Origin: Cephalotus follicularis | Taxonomy: Eukaryota > Streptophyta > Magnoliopsida > Oxalidales > Cephalotaceae | Reading direction: 5' to 3' | Assembly (NCBI GenBank): GCA_001972305.1 | Contig: BDDD01000080.1 | Location: forward strand, 1,426,484 to 1,490,483 | DNA: 64,000 nucleotides | Shown: in pieces, positions 1-10,862 of the stretch | Position numbering within the stretch: the first letter of the stretch is position 1 | Layout: the number at the start of each line of letters is the position of its first letter | Translations under genes and position numbers: made by a program | The notes under the pieces: generated by a model | Databases searched by the model: none | What the model was told of the DNA's origin: nothing | Seen by the model: only the letters and a program-made list of their open reading frames with translations

Positions 1-2050
1 ATAATCATATTGTAATATGTGTTTAGTTTAGAATTTTATTATTTGGAATATAATTGTGTTTAATTTATGTTAATTTTATATTTTAAAATATATAGTTTAT
101 TTTTCAAGATTTTTTTTGAAAAATTCAGTAGATTCGATTTTAACCAAAAAATCGATATAATTTCAGTTTAATGTGTTTTAATTTTTAAGCCTTTCAGTTT
201 GGTATTCGGTTTTATGGAATAAAAACTGAAAAAAAAACCAAACAGAACTCTTATTTCGGTTTGTTTTTTACCGATTGGACACCTATATTAGTGGGTAAAA
301 GTAATCAAATACTATTAAGAAATATAGAGTAAAATTTTTTGGGAGAAATAATTTGGGACAAACGTATAATGAACAGAAAACTAACCAGATCCATCACGTG
401 CACCCCTTACCCTTTCGTAAGTTACCAAAAAAGCATAATGACACTGTTTCTTTGTTTCGATATTATTTTGGGTTCCTGTCCAAGCTTGATGTTTGACAAC
501 CAGCTATATTGTTTGCTTCAGTTGAGGAGGAGATGATTTGAGATAGGTGGATCATACATGCTATTTATAAAAACACAAAAAATTGAGACATTTGGAGATA
601 ATGACGACACAAATCACAATAAAAAGGTGATGGGGCCGAGCTTACATCACACATGTTGTTATGATCCATCAATTTGGATTTATCGAGTTCTTTTGTTTCT
701 GGATTCATTACTGCTAAAAATACAAAACAACAGAACAAAAAACAAAATAAAGGATATATAGAATCACATTCACATTATGCATATTGGTGGTTATAGAGAA
801 AATGAGGCAGTGTAGTCTTTATCATTGTTTAAAGTACATCATACCAATGATTTTGGAGAAAACTAAAGAATTAAAAATTAGTGGAACTGATCAAAGACTT
901 CTTAGAAGAAATTTCGTTTCTATTTTTCTAATATTCACTATATTTCTCGTAGATCAAACCAAATAGATTAAATTAATTATGACGGATCAAATGACGTTTG
1001 TTTTTCTCATCCTGTTTTGATATATATTTTTTAATTAAAACAATTAAGTTACAAAAGGATAATCATCATCTTTTTGAATCCAACATAAAACCTAATATTT
1101 ACGCACTTATCACTTAAATTAAGTAACACTTTCCATCTATTTATAAAATCTATCCTCATGAACAATGTAATGTCGTAGGTCCGAGGCGCCTAACTGGTTA
1201 TACTTAGACCAAAAATATCTAACACGAGTTAATATTTATGAGTGAGAACCAATAGGTTACATGTTCAATAAAAGAATGCAGCATTAACAGCAAGTAGGAA
1301 ATAGTAGGCAGGAAACAGTACATTATATACAGTAACATGAGGCAGGTTTGAATCTAGTAGTGGCTGCCTTTCTATCTAACCCACCAGAGACGGTTAAGAA
1401 ATTAAAATTGTTGGCATTATGTATCATACTTTTTGTAATATACACATAATATCCAGATTATCCATATGCTTATTATTCCTAATGTCTCCAATGTCAAGGA
1501 CATACATGCAACAGTGGCGTGCCCATCACAGTTATGTGTCCACTAATTACATTAAAGCTGTCCGCGATAGGTTTTTTTTTTTTTTTTAAAGAAAAAAGAT
1601 TTACTTGAAATAAACAACTTGTAGCGACTGCACAATACTTCCAACGGTTATAAACTTAAAGCATTTGAAAATCTCTCTCTTTTATTCTACTTATCCGCCT
1701 TGGAAATAGAGATTGACAGTTGATGAATCTTGAAATGGAGGTAGAGGCTAATCTTAAAAATCAAACGCCTTCTAATTAATTTATGAAGAGATTAATTAAT
1801 AAGTGTCCGTTAAAAAAAGAGAAATAAAATCATAAAAGTAAGTTTAATTTTTGAGAATTTTTTATTTATCTTCTTTTTAAGACACTTGTTAACTAAACAT
1901 ATTTATTAAATTTTAAATAATAATGACAAATTCATTAATATTTTTATTAACTTTTACATATTAACATATATGATTGTACAAATGAATAACATATAAAAAA
2001 TAAAATATATAGTTTAATTTTATTATTTTTTATGAATAAATAAATATATG
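1..2050. other. AT-rich intergenic spacer, no gene recognised
   Basis: No open frame here has a recognisable domain, and the short ORFs (60-70 codons) look like chance frames in AT-rich DNA. There is a long T run near 1570-1587. The stretch around 180-292 (repeated cggtttt / aaaccaaac, ending near accgattggacaccta) resembles the subterminal part of hAT-type MITEs, but no partner end or TSD was found, so it is not called as an element. Confidence 0.6.
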
Positions 2051-2940
2051 TGATGGAGGAAAAATATGATTACAATAATCAGGACACGTGTCCACTTCCT
2101 ACTTGACCAGTTGTCCATCAGGGATTGCAAGCCTGACAGATAGGCTGTGCCGAGGAGCACACACATGATAAAGGATGTCCTTCTCGGACCAAGAGCCGAG
2201 ATTAATTATTTTTTAAGAGCAACACACTGAGACCACAAGTCCGAGGACACTCCTCGGACTCAAAGGCAGAAGACCATATTCGCGGTGTATGGGCCGAGGA
2301 CTCCCTCGGCCCAAAATATCTATCAGGTGGAGAACAGGAGATACGGTCTCCTGTGCACAGAAGCTGAGGACCTCTTCCCCGGAAGAACTCACACTTGTTC
2401 CATCCTCGGAACCATGGCAGAGACCCACTATCCTCTGCAGACATATCGCATCCTATAATGAAGGATCTCAACCTTATCTACCGGGTAAGGGGATAATCAT
2501 TACCAGATTTGTTGGGATTTAAGCTTATCCAAATAAAGAGATAGAGTCTTAATCAACTACAAACAAAAGGAAGGTAGCTACATTACAGGCGGAGATAAGG
2601 GAATGTCCGATATCCTCGGCACTTCTTAGGGGATAACGATCAATCCGATTCATACGCTCATTCAGTTACAGAAGTCCACTATAAATACAAGTTCAACACA
2701 CTGAACAAAGGTCAGCAATTTTTACATTCAAGAGAATATAATATTTCATCTGCACTTGACTAACTTGAGCGTCGGAGTGTCCCCGGGAGAACAACCTCCT
2801 GGGCCTTCACCATTGTTGTTACTTGTGCAGGTGTCCGAGATCAGTTTCTTTCTCACAGGCATCAGTGACAAAGCGTTTCTCTTAACAAATAAAAGTCCTC
2901 CACGTAGGATACTGTTGAGAGAAGGATTTCTGTATCAACA
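2051..2940 (+). mobile_element. Solo LTR of a Tat-like Ty3/gypsy family
   Basis: The segment begins TGATGGAGG and ends TATCAACA. It is flanked by a perfect 5-bp duplication ATATG (2046-2050 and 2941-2945). Its last about 200 bp match the end of the LTRs of the element at 7457-15659, read on the opposite strand. A TATA box (TATAAATA, 2680-2687) marks the LTR promoter. No PBS or coding sequence follows, so this is a solo LTR left by LTR-LTR recombination. It is well diverged from the 7457 element in its U3 part. It ends about 1.07 kb before the subtilase start codon. Confidence 0.88.
2147..2312. repeat. CCGAGG hairpin cluster in the U3 part of the solo LTR
   Basis: Several perfect or near-perfect inverted repeats share the CCGAGG/CCTCGG core. 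GTCCGAGGA and TCCTCGGAC (2239-2259) form a 9-bp stem with a 3-nt loop. GGGCCGAGG and CCTCGGCCC (2291-2312) form a 9-bp stem with a 4-nt loop. Smaller ones lie near 2147-2160 and 2183-2203. The cluster lies 370-530 bp upstream of the LTR TATA box. Confidence 0.75.
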
Positions 2941-4012
2941 ATATGATAACGTGAAAAAATTAATATAAATATTAATAAATCTAGTATTGTTAAAATTCAA
3001 TGATTTTCATATATATAATTTTTTAATTGAACGTGTGATTTTCTAACCTATTATTATTTAAAGTTAGAACTTCATTTTAAGATCAGTTCAGTAAAGATGT
3101 TTGGTTCTATTTTTTAGAAAATTTTAAACAAAACTGAATAAAAAATGTAAAAAAATGAATCATATTAGTCGGTTTTAACACATAGAGTTTCTTATTCGAA
3201 ATTCAAAGAGAGAGAAAATGGTTAATTTCAAATATGAACGTTATTTTAAGATATTCAAAATCCAAATAAGAAATATGGATGGATCATTAATTTTTTTTTA
3301 GTTGGCAGATAAACCTCCAGGGCCAGGGGTCCACTCATCACTCACCACCAAAACAGGAAGTAAAGTAATAATAAGTTAATGACTATTGACAATTACTCGT
3401 GAACCATGACGCGTAAAACGCAAGTTTCAAATTTCAAGATGATTTCTTTTATAACTCTGCACAGTCCCCTTGAAATTCAAAGGTATTGAACCATGTTTGG
3501 TTCAACTGGGTCCCATCCAAGAATGGTGGTTTGCGTGCCTGCTAAACCGTATAGTTGCAGATGGGTCATTAATCATTATGGGTCTTTAAGAAAATAAAAA
3601 AGGTAAAAAGAGAGTCCTGCAGTGCACCAAGTTTTGAAGAGTACTGTGGAAGTGTTATGAGAGAGAGAGAAGCTCTAAAGAGGATAGAGATGGAGAAAAG
3701 CAGTAACGCACACGTGATGAAAGCTAACACTATACACCTATCTTAATTATCTCTTCTCCTTTAGTAAGCTGTATACATTATACTACTCTCATTTTTTTTT
3801 GTCTTAATGCAATCATTCAAAGAACCAGACAACAACCCACCGTCCCTACTTCACTCTCTCCTTTGCTCTTTTGCATGATTTCACTGTTCACATTCGCTAG
3901 CAAACAAATGATACCTATTCTTTCGAGTCACATTCACACTATATCATAAACTGTATATAAACACACCCTCTCTCTACACTTCCCTCTCTCTTATCTCCAG
4001 AGAGAAATCAAA
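2941..4012. other. Intergenic region upstream of the subtilase
   Basis: No gene is recognised. The last few hundred bases are the probable promoter and short 5' UTR of the subtilase. They include CT-rich stretches near 3966-4000 and purine runs of (ga)n near 3660-3670. Confidence 0.55.
3954..3960 (+). promoter_or_regulatory. TATA box of the subtilase gene
   Basis: TATATAA lies 53-59 bp upstream of the ATG at 4013 and is followed by a CT-rich initiator-like stretch. This predicts a 5' UTR of only about 20-30 nt. The assignment rests on position and consensus only. Confidence 0.55.
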
Positions 4013-6316
4013 ATGATGATCACTTCCAAGTCTCTCATTACTCTTCTTCTTCTGGGTCTCTGCCACGTGTCCTTGGCAGCGGCTGAGGCGAAGCAGAAGA
4101 GTGAGAGGGCTACTTATATAGTTCATATGGATAAATCCGAGATGCCAACGAGTTTCGAGCACCACACACACTGGTACGACTCGTCGCTAAAATCGGTATC
4201 CGACTCAGCCAGAATCATCTACACGTACAACAACGCCATCCACGGGTTCTCAACTCGGTTGTCCCCACAAGAAGCTGACTCACTCGCCGCTCAACCGGGG
4301 ATCCTCTCCGTCTTGCCCGAGTTGCGTTACGAGTTGCACACGACTCGAACCCCCGAGTTTCTCGGACTCGGCCAGAACGCCGATTTGATTCCCGAGTCAG
4401 ACTCGGCGAGTGACGTGGTAATTGGAGTTTTGGATACTGGAGCGTGGCCCGAGAGTAAAAGCTTCGACGATAGTGGGCTTGGGCCTGTGCCCGATTCCTG
4501 GAAAGGCGCGTGTGAGACAGGCACCAATTTCACTTCGTCGAGTTGTAACAAAAAATTGATAGGTGCAAGGTATTTCTACAACGGTTACGAGGCCACGTTG
4601 GGTCCAATCGATACATCCAAGGAGTCAAAATCACCACGGGATGATGATGGTCACGGGACCCACACATCCACAACCGCAGCTGGGTCCGTCGTCGAACGTG
4701 CAAGTCTGTTTGACTACGCGGAGGGGAATGCGCGTGGGATGGCCACGCGCGCGAGAGTTGCGGCGTACAAGGTGTGCTGGATTGGTGGGTGTTTTAGCAC
4801 CGACATTTTAGCTGCTATTGACAAGGCAATTGAGGATGGTGTCAATGTAATGTCGATGTCCCTCGGTGGTGGAACATCTGATTTCTATAGAGACAGCGTG
4901 GCAATCGGCGCGTTCGCAGCCATGGAGAAAGGCATTTTGATCTCTTGCTCGGCGGGAAATGCGGGGCCCAGTTCGTACAGCTTATCTAATGTGGCTCCGT
5001 GGATTACTACGGTAGGTGCTGGCACACTGGACCGTGACTTTCCTGCTTATGCTAGTATTGGTAATGGCCAAAATTATTCTGGTGTGTCACTTTATAGAGG
5101 AAGTGAATTACCCGGTAAGTTGCTGCCCTTGATTTATGCTGCTAATGCGAGTAACTCGACGAATGGCAATTTGTGCATGATGGGTACTTTGACACCGGAC
5201 AAAGTACGAGGAAAGATTGTGTTATGTGATCGTGGAGTGAATCCTAGAGTTCAAAAAGGAGCTGTGGTGAAAGCTGCTGGTGGTGCAGGGATGGTTTTGT
5301 CTAATACTGCAGCCAATGGTGAAGAGTTGGTGGCTGATGCTCATTTGTTACCAGCTACTTCAGTTGGTCAAAACTCTGGTGATGCTATAAAGAAGTATAT
5401 CTCCACTGAATCTGACCCAACTGTTACCATCCTTTTTGAAGGAACTAAAGTGGGTGTTAAACCTTCACCTGTGGTGGCTGCATTTAGCTCAAGAGGGCCA
5501 AACTCCATCACCCCAAATATATTGAAGCCAGACCTTATCGCGCCAGGTGTCAATATCTTAGCTGGATGGTCTGGCGCTGTTGGTCCAACCGGGTTAGCTA
5601 CGGATCCCAGGCGGGTGGAGTTCAACATCATTTCAGGGACTTCAATGTCATGCCCACATGTTAGTGGCCTGGCTGCATTGCTTAAAGGAGCTCACCCAGA
5701 TTGGAGCCCTGCAGCTATCAGGTCTGCACTTATGACCACAGCCTATGTTCAATACAAGGATGGGCAAAACTTGCTAGATATTGCCACTGGAAAAGAATCC
5801 ACACCGTTTGATCATGGTGCCGGTCATGTTGATCCTGTGAAAGCCCTAAATCCCGGACTCGTCTATGACTTGACTGCTGATGATTACTTGAGCTTCTTGT
5901 GCGCTTTGAATTACACTGCACAACAGATTAACAGTGTAGCAAGGAGGAAATTTGATTGTGATGCGAGTAAGAAGTATAGTGTTAATGATCTTAATTACCC
6001 ATCTTTTGCTGTCAACATTGAGACATCAAGAATAGGTAGTGGTAGCGGAGGTTTCACGGTGGTTAAGCACACGCGAACTCTTACCAATGTGGCCGCAAAA
6101 GGAGATTACATGGTGTCTATAACAACAATGTCACCTGCAGTTAAAATATCAGTGGAGCCACAAATGCTGAGCTTCAGTGAAGTGAATGAGAAGAAATCGT
6201 ACACTGTTACCTTTACGGTTAGTTCAATGCCTTCGGATGAAAATAGCTTTGGTCGCTTAGAATGGTCTGATGGGAAGCACATTGTTGCAAGTCCTATCGC
6301 CATTAGCTGGTCTTGA
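4013..6316 (+). CDS. Subtilisin-like serine protease (SBT1.7/ARA12-like)
   Basis: A 767-residue intronless ORF, the usual length for plant S8A subtilases. The order is: signal peptide (residues 1-25, hydrophobic LITLLLLGLCHV); I9 inhibitor prodomain (about 33-111, TYIVHMD to the HTTRTPEF junction, the expected maturation site); peptidase S8 with catalytic Asp141 (LDTG), His214 (DGHGTHT), oxyanion Asn316 (SAGNAGP) and Ser544 (GTSMSCPH); a PA insert at about 350-480; and a fibronectin-III-like C-terminal domain at about 655-765. Several NxS/T sites fit secretion to the apoplast. All catalytic residues are present, so it should be active. The sequence style matches the SBT1 group that includes ARA12, which acts on seed-coat mucilage; orthology is inferred. 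A second ATG directly follows the first. The neighbours are transposons, with no operon-like context. Confidence 0.96.
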   Translation: MMITSKSLITLLLLGLCHVSLAAAEAKQKSERATYIVHMDKSEMPTSFEHHTHWYDSSLKSVSDSARIIYTYNNAIHGFSTRLSPQEADSLAAQPGILSVLPELRYELHTTRTPEFLGLGQNADLIPESDSASDVVIGVLDTGAWPESKSFDDSGLGPVPDSWKGACETGTNFTSSSCNKKLIGARYFYNGYEATLGPIDTSKESKSPRDDDGHGTHTSTTAAGSVVERASLFDYAEGNARGMATRARVAAYKVCWIGGCFSTDILAAIDKAIEDGVNVMSMSLGGGTSDFYRDSVAIGAFAAMEKGILISCSAGNAGPSSYSLSNVAPWITTVGAGTLDRDFPAYASIGNGQNYSGVSLYRGSELPGKLLPLIYAANASNSTNGNLCMMGTLTPDKVRGKIVLCDRGVNPRVQKGAVVKAAGGAGMVLSNTAANGEELVADAHLLPATSVGQNSGDAIKKYISTESDPTVTILFEGTKVGVKPSPVVAAFSSRGPNSITPNILKPDLIAPGVNILAGWSGAVGPTGLATDPRRVEFNIISGTSMSCPHVSGLAALLKGAHPDWSPAAIRSALMTTAYVQYKDGQNLLDIATGKESTPFDHGAGHVDPVKALNPGLVYDLTADDYLSFLCALNYTAQQINSVARRKFDCDASKKYSVNDLNYPSFAVNIETSRIGSGSGGFTVVKHTRTLTNVAAKGDYMVSITTMSPAVKISVEPQMLSFSEVNEKKSYTVTFTVSSMPSDENSFGRLEWSDGKHIVASPIAISWS

Positions 6317-7451
6317 TAGGAGGAATAGAAAAATAAGGGAATGTAGCTTGGTTCTTCTCAGCAATTTCTTTGGTCCTTCATCAAAAATGAAATGAAAGTA
6401 GGGGGTCCTCCAAATTCGGGAGTCCAAGATATAATATTGTTAATTTCGTTTTCAAATTCTGATTGTTTCTTTTTATCCAGCTTCTAATGGAAGCTGGGTT
6501 TTAAATGTTTGATGTTGTTATCAGGGAGAAAACATGGAAACTGTGTTAATTCTCATCTTTTTTTGGTTCTTGCTCATGAGTCGTCTTCCAGGTGATGGTA
6601 AAGGAAGCATAATTATTATTCTGCATATGCAGCGTGGGTAAAAATTCATTGCCCAGAGTTACTGGTTTATATAATAATGCGTAGGCCCTAGGGCCAGGGC
6701 CATGTATTTATACAACGACAGCTTACCAAGAAATTAAAGATTGCTCCACAATTTTCTATCAGTATAGTTACCATATAAGAATATAATGTATCGAACGAAT
6801 AATGAAACAAAAATAATTCAAGTTCACCCTCTGCCAGCCAGCTTCTTAGAACAGGGTCTTGACAACATTAACATCGAACTCGTTTATCCTTTCCTCTTGA
6901 TGGATCACAAATTTTTTCCTGATCTAAACAACATAGAAGCCATTATTAATTAGTAATAATGATATGAAACATAAATAACTTAACATCACAAAAATCATAA
7001 ATGAATTGTTAAAGTATTATTTAATATAGTTTAAAAAATACTAATAATATTTTGATAATTTATTTATGATACTTTTTTTTTGATGTTATGTGATCATTAT
7101 TTTTTTTATTAGATCAAAGAATTAAAGGCGTGTTGATATTTCTTATTGGCATTAATTAATTACCTTTTTTCTTTTAATTGAAGATGCATCTACATCACTG
7201 GGCCTATGTACTTCTGACAGTAATTTGTATGGATTTGAGTAAAAAATTTTAATTAAATTGACGGGTTATGGATTTGAGTATAAACTTTTAATTGAATTGA
7301 CGGGTTTAGACCAAAAAAATGAAATTTGACCCCCCAAAAAATCATGTACTAAAAATTATGTTCTGTTTGATCCTATATTTTTAAATATTGTACATAAAAC
7401 ATTATATATATATAATTTATTTCATGATTATTTTTATATATTTAATTATTG
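6317..7451. other. 3' flank of the subtilase and AT-rich spacer
   Basis: The first about 350 bp are the likely 3' UTR and downstream region of the subtilase. No further gene is recognised. A two-copy 39-bp tandem repeat is annotated separately. Confidence 0.5.
7229..7306. repeat. 39-bp tandem duplication, two copies
   Basis: A unit beginning ATGGATTTGAGTA and ending ATTGACGGGTT occurs at 7229-7267 and again at 7268-7306 with a few substitutions. It lies in spacer DNA about 150 bp before the gypsy insertion site and has no evident function. Confidence 0.8.
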
Positions 7452-7456
7452 GGTAA

Positions 7457-8425
7457 TGTTGATACAGAAATCCTTCTCTCAACAGTATCCTACGTGGAGG
7501 ACTTTTATTTGTTAAGAGAAACGCTAGCCAAAGGATGCCTGGAGGAAGAATGTGATCTCGGACACCTGCACAAGGTAACAATAATGGTGGAAAGCCCAGG
7601 AGGTTGTTCTCCCGGAGACACTCCGACGCTCAAGTTAGTCAAGTGAAGATGGAATATTATACTATCTTGAATGTAAAAATTGCTGACCCTTGTTCAGTAT
7701 GTTGAACTTGTATTTATAGTGGTGTTTGGTAACTGATAGAGCGTGAAAATCGGATGTGATGGCTGTCCCCTAAGGAAATTCCGAGGATCTCGGGATTTCC
7801 CTTATCTCCACCTGAATTATCTCTTCTTTCCTTTATCTCCTCCTTAATTGTCTCTTTTCCTTTGTTGTAGTTGATTAGGATTCTATCTCCTTGTTTGGAT
7901 AAGTGTAGATCCCGTGAAATCTGTTGAAGTTAATCCCCTTATCCTATCTTCCATATTTATTGATAGTCATCTTTATCTTCTATACTTAGAAGATTAGGGT
8001 CCCTAGAATTCAGGCTTACTTTGTGTCTTTATTCCGTAAATGAGGAGACCTTCTGTCAATGATCTGCCGAGAAGAGGAGCTGCTATGAGGCTAATGTGAT
8101 AGTCAGCCCTTGACTCCTAAGTTTTCTTCTTCCACAGATATGTACTTGAAATAGATGGCCTGTTATGGGGCCGAGGGTGTCCTCGGCTAGGTTGCTTTAA
8201 ATGGTATCCTCGGACCTGGATCCGAGGAGGATAATTTTTGTACTGGGATCACTGGGTATGTCCTCGGCACTTATGCCGAGGAAAGGTCCTCCTTATATCA
8301 CTGTTCTGTTGATCAACAAGCTTCCTCTGCCTTTAACTCATCAATTCTTGTCTCTTTGTACATCTGGCAGCGTTATCAAGAGGACACGTGTTGCTTTAAA
8401 TTTTACTTAATTTTTCCCAATATCA
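7457..8425 (-). repeat. 3' LTR of gypsy element 1
   Basis: Read on the plus strand it runs from TGTTGATACAG to ATATCA. It is near-identical to 14692-15659. The TATA box (TATAAATA on minus) is near 7711-7719. It carries the hairpin cluster at 8171-8282. Confidence 0.93.
8171..8282. repeat. Three consecutive CCGAGG hairpins in the LTR
   Basis: Three inverted repeats lie within 112 bp. CCGAGG-GTGT-CCTCGG is at 8171-8186. TCCTCGGA and TCCGAGGA are at 8207-8228 (6-nt loop). TCCTCGGCA-CTTA-TGCCGAGGA is at 8261-8282 (9-bp stem). The set recurs in the other LTR at 15405-15516, where one arm of the middle hairpin has a single substitution. In the direction of transcription they lie about 450-570 bp upstream of the TATA box, in U3. 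Confidence 0.8.
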
Positions 8426-8440
8426 TATGCCCCCCTGGTC
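8426..8440 (-). other. Polypurine tract of gypsy element 1
   Basis: On the minus strand a G-rich purine run (ACCAGGGGGG) followed by CATA directly precedes the 3' LTR. This is the expected plus-strand primer site. The same arrangement occurs in element 2 at 32695-32710. Confidence 0.75.
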
Positions 8441-8832
8441 CTTGTTCTCTGACCCTGGTCAGAGGAAAAGGAGAAGAGTTGAGAGCCGTAGCCCAGGCAA
8501 TCCACATTTGCGGAGCTTGCTATTAATCCTCGTCTTATGACCAAGCCGAGAACAAAAACTGCCTTGTATTATTTTTTGAAGAATGTTGGGATATTGAATA
8601 TGTCTTGGCAGAGGATCAAAAATGCCCCCTTGTCTTCTCATGTCCCATCCGTTGGTCCTTGTGTTATGAATCCTCATCATTACACTTAAGTAGCGTATTA
8701 AACACACTTAACACATGGCACGAGCAGAGCGTTTTCCGCCTCTGCCGCTTCGTTTCCCGCGCTTGGTATGTCGGTTGAATTCTTGGCCATTGGATCTTCG
8801 CTAGATGGAGGGCCAGGATCAGATCCAAGGTC

Positions 8833-8840
8833 TATAAAAG
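8833..8840 (+). promoter_or_regulatory. TATA box for the antisense ORF of element 1
   Basis: TATAAAAG lies about 220 bp upstream of the plus-strand ATG at 9060, between the 3' LTR and the antisense gene. This suggests the antisense ORF has its own promoter, separate from the LTR. Inference from consensus and position. Confidence 0.5.
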
Positions 8841-9059
8841 AAACCCTAAATCACAAAGTCACTCTTTTACGCTTTCTTGCTTTCTTGCTAATACTAGAGA
8901 ATTTTTGAGATTTACAGTTCTTCAACCCTCGTACCTTCGTCTTCTAATCATCTTCAACCAAGTTTCTGAGTAAGTTTGTGATCCTTCTACTATTCTTGAA
9001 CTGATTCTTGCCTTCCCTTTTCACTTTCATCTTCGTCTCTCTTGTTTATTTTGACCTAG

Positions 9060-10722
9060 ATGGCTAGGACCAAACGCACTGCTAGGCTTTCTCCTCCCCT
9101 GGAGGTTCAGCCCCTGGCTATGGTGATCCCCCCTGCGTGGCTACTTTTTTAAGTCACGTCCTGGCATTGCAAAAATCCTCACCAAACCAACCCAATCCAT
9201 CAAACACTGGAGGACTAAGTATTTCCTCATAAAAAACTTCGAGGGGTTCACCCCCCCGTGTGGTGTGATTCCTTGGACACCACACGTCTTAATAGTAGGC
9301 CTTCATTGACCGCGGCCGAGGACCTGGACCTCCATAAGCTTATCCAATTGGAGCCCGAGGAGGTGAACTCCGTGATCGCCGAGGAGCGTCTGGTCCGAGA
9401 TGGACTAAGTCTGGCTCCACGCCAAGGGTCACACTCGGCCGAGGTCGAGGAAGCCTCAGGGGACGAAGGGTCCCCTGCCCAATCCATGCCCCAAGAGATG
9501 GGGGAAAACTGTATAAAGCTTTCGTCTCCTCCGTCCTTTTCTGTCTTCATATTTCTTCTAACTTGTTTAATTTTAGGTTACTGACATTATTGATCTCTGC
9601 TCACAGCTATGTCTTCTCGGCGAGGGTTCAATACTTTGTTCTCAGTATGCAAGGGCTCTAAGTCCTCCTCTGACACTGCAGCAGAAAAACAAAAGGCTGC
9701 CGAGGCAGATGCCAGACTGAAGGCTGCCGTGGAAGCGGCCAGACGTAAGGTAGCTGAGGAGGCGGCTAAGAAAAAGGCTGCAGAGGGGGCCAAGCAAAGG
9801 GCCAAGGATGCCTTGGTTGGGGCCAAGCAGCTGAAGAAGGCAGGAGTTACTGCCAAGGGTAAAGGGGCCAAACGCCCCTCCAGTGATCACTCCTCTGACA
9901 AGCTTCCAAATAAGAGGGGGAGGCTCATCACTGGGTCCGAGATGGATTCCATACTCGGACGATCTGAAGACGTCCCCATCATCCTGCCCCCTTCTCGGGA
10001 CGTGGAGAGGATGATCAAAGAGCTAGAGGGAGTTGGGATGGGCTCCTCTAGCTTAAATAATCAAGGGTTACCCTTTGCCCTCAGCTCACTCTGTCTCTTC
10101 CCTGACGAGCTGAAGGACAAGGAGGACTGGTCCAGCAAGGAACTTGTACATAATTGCCTGCGAAGCCAGTTTGAGGTAAATGGAGGTCCTCTGCTTATAC
10201 AATTTATACTTGTGTTTTCTGTTCTAACTTCATTCTTCTCTGCAGGCTTTGAACAACAACCACCTCTTGGTTGAGAATTACTCAATCATCTTGGAGAGGA
10301 AAGATAAGATGAGGTTGGAAATGATGGAGGAGAAGGAGACTTCTCGGATCGCCAAGGCTCAGATGGAGGAGGTCCTCAAGGCTCAAGAGGCTACTGTTGA
10401 GGAGAGGAACAGGACCGTTCTGGAAAAGGACCAAGCCCAAAAAGATCTTGCTAAAGCTCAATATCTGTTCAAGTCCCTGCAGAAGCAAAATGAGGAGACC
10501 TTGAGGAAGTACGAGGAGGCCATGAAGAGGCGTGAGGAGGAAAAAGCCAAGGCCGTGAAGGACGCCCTTGATGAGTTTAGGTCCTCGGATGAATTCCTTA
10601 GCTTGATGGAAGCCTCCGTAGAGGACTTCATGTTGGAATATTGTGTATCATTCCCGGAGTCGGAATCGGACATAGGGTGCCAAGGGTGTAATTTTAAAAT
10701 TTTTAACATAGCGGAAGCATAA
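9060..10722 (+). pseudogene. Antisense extra ORF of gypsy element 1 (spliced, degenerate)
   Basis: It lies opposite to gag-pol, between PPT and pol, like the extra ORFs known in some plant Tat-lineage elements. Exon 1 starts at 9060 (MARTKRTARL). It has lost about 450 bp, including the PF04195-type core seen in element 2, and has a shifted frame near 9140-9150. Likely introns are 9511-9606 and 10176-10245 (GT...AG, T-rich 3' ends), matching intron places in element 2. Exon 2 (from 9609, MSSRRGFNTLF) is an Ala/Lys/Glu-rich coiled coil. Exon 3 (to about 10670) is also coiled coil. It then runs into foreign sequence after SVEDFMLEY. Role unknown; nuclear or virion-associated functions are speculative. 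Confidence 0.7.
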
Positions 10723-10862
10723 GCCCTTTACACCACTATTAACATATCCAATTCTAATCTACATAACACCAAGGAACATCCACAACAACTCATAATCAAA
10801 TTTACATCACTATACATGCACTTGTGATGTTCAAGAATCTACAAAGAAACTTTAAAACATAC
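10680..10862. other. Deletion junction with filler DNA in gypsy element 1
   Basis: Sequence homologous to element 2 stops on the left (antisense ORF exon 3) near 10670 and resumes on the right inside RNase H near 10860. About 180 bp between them match neither side. The missing part corresponds to the antisense ORF tail, integrase and the second RNase H. The filler source is unknown. Confidence 0.6.

Noticed and set aside
339-966. Three short plus-strand ORFs of 60-67 codons
   Set aside because: AT-rich DNA, no domain, no promoter or splice context.
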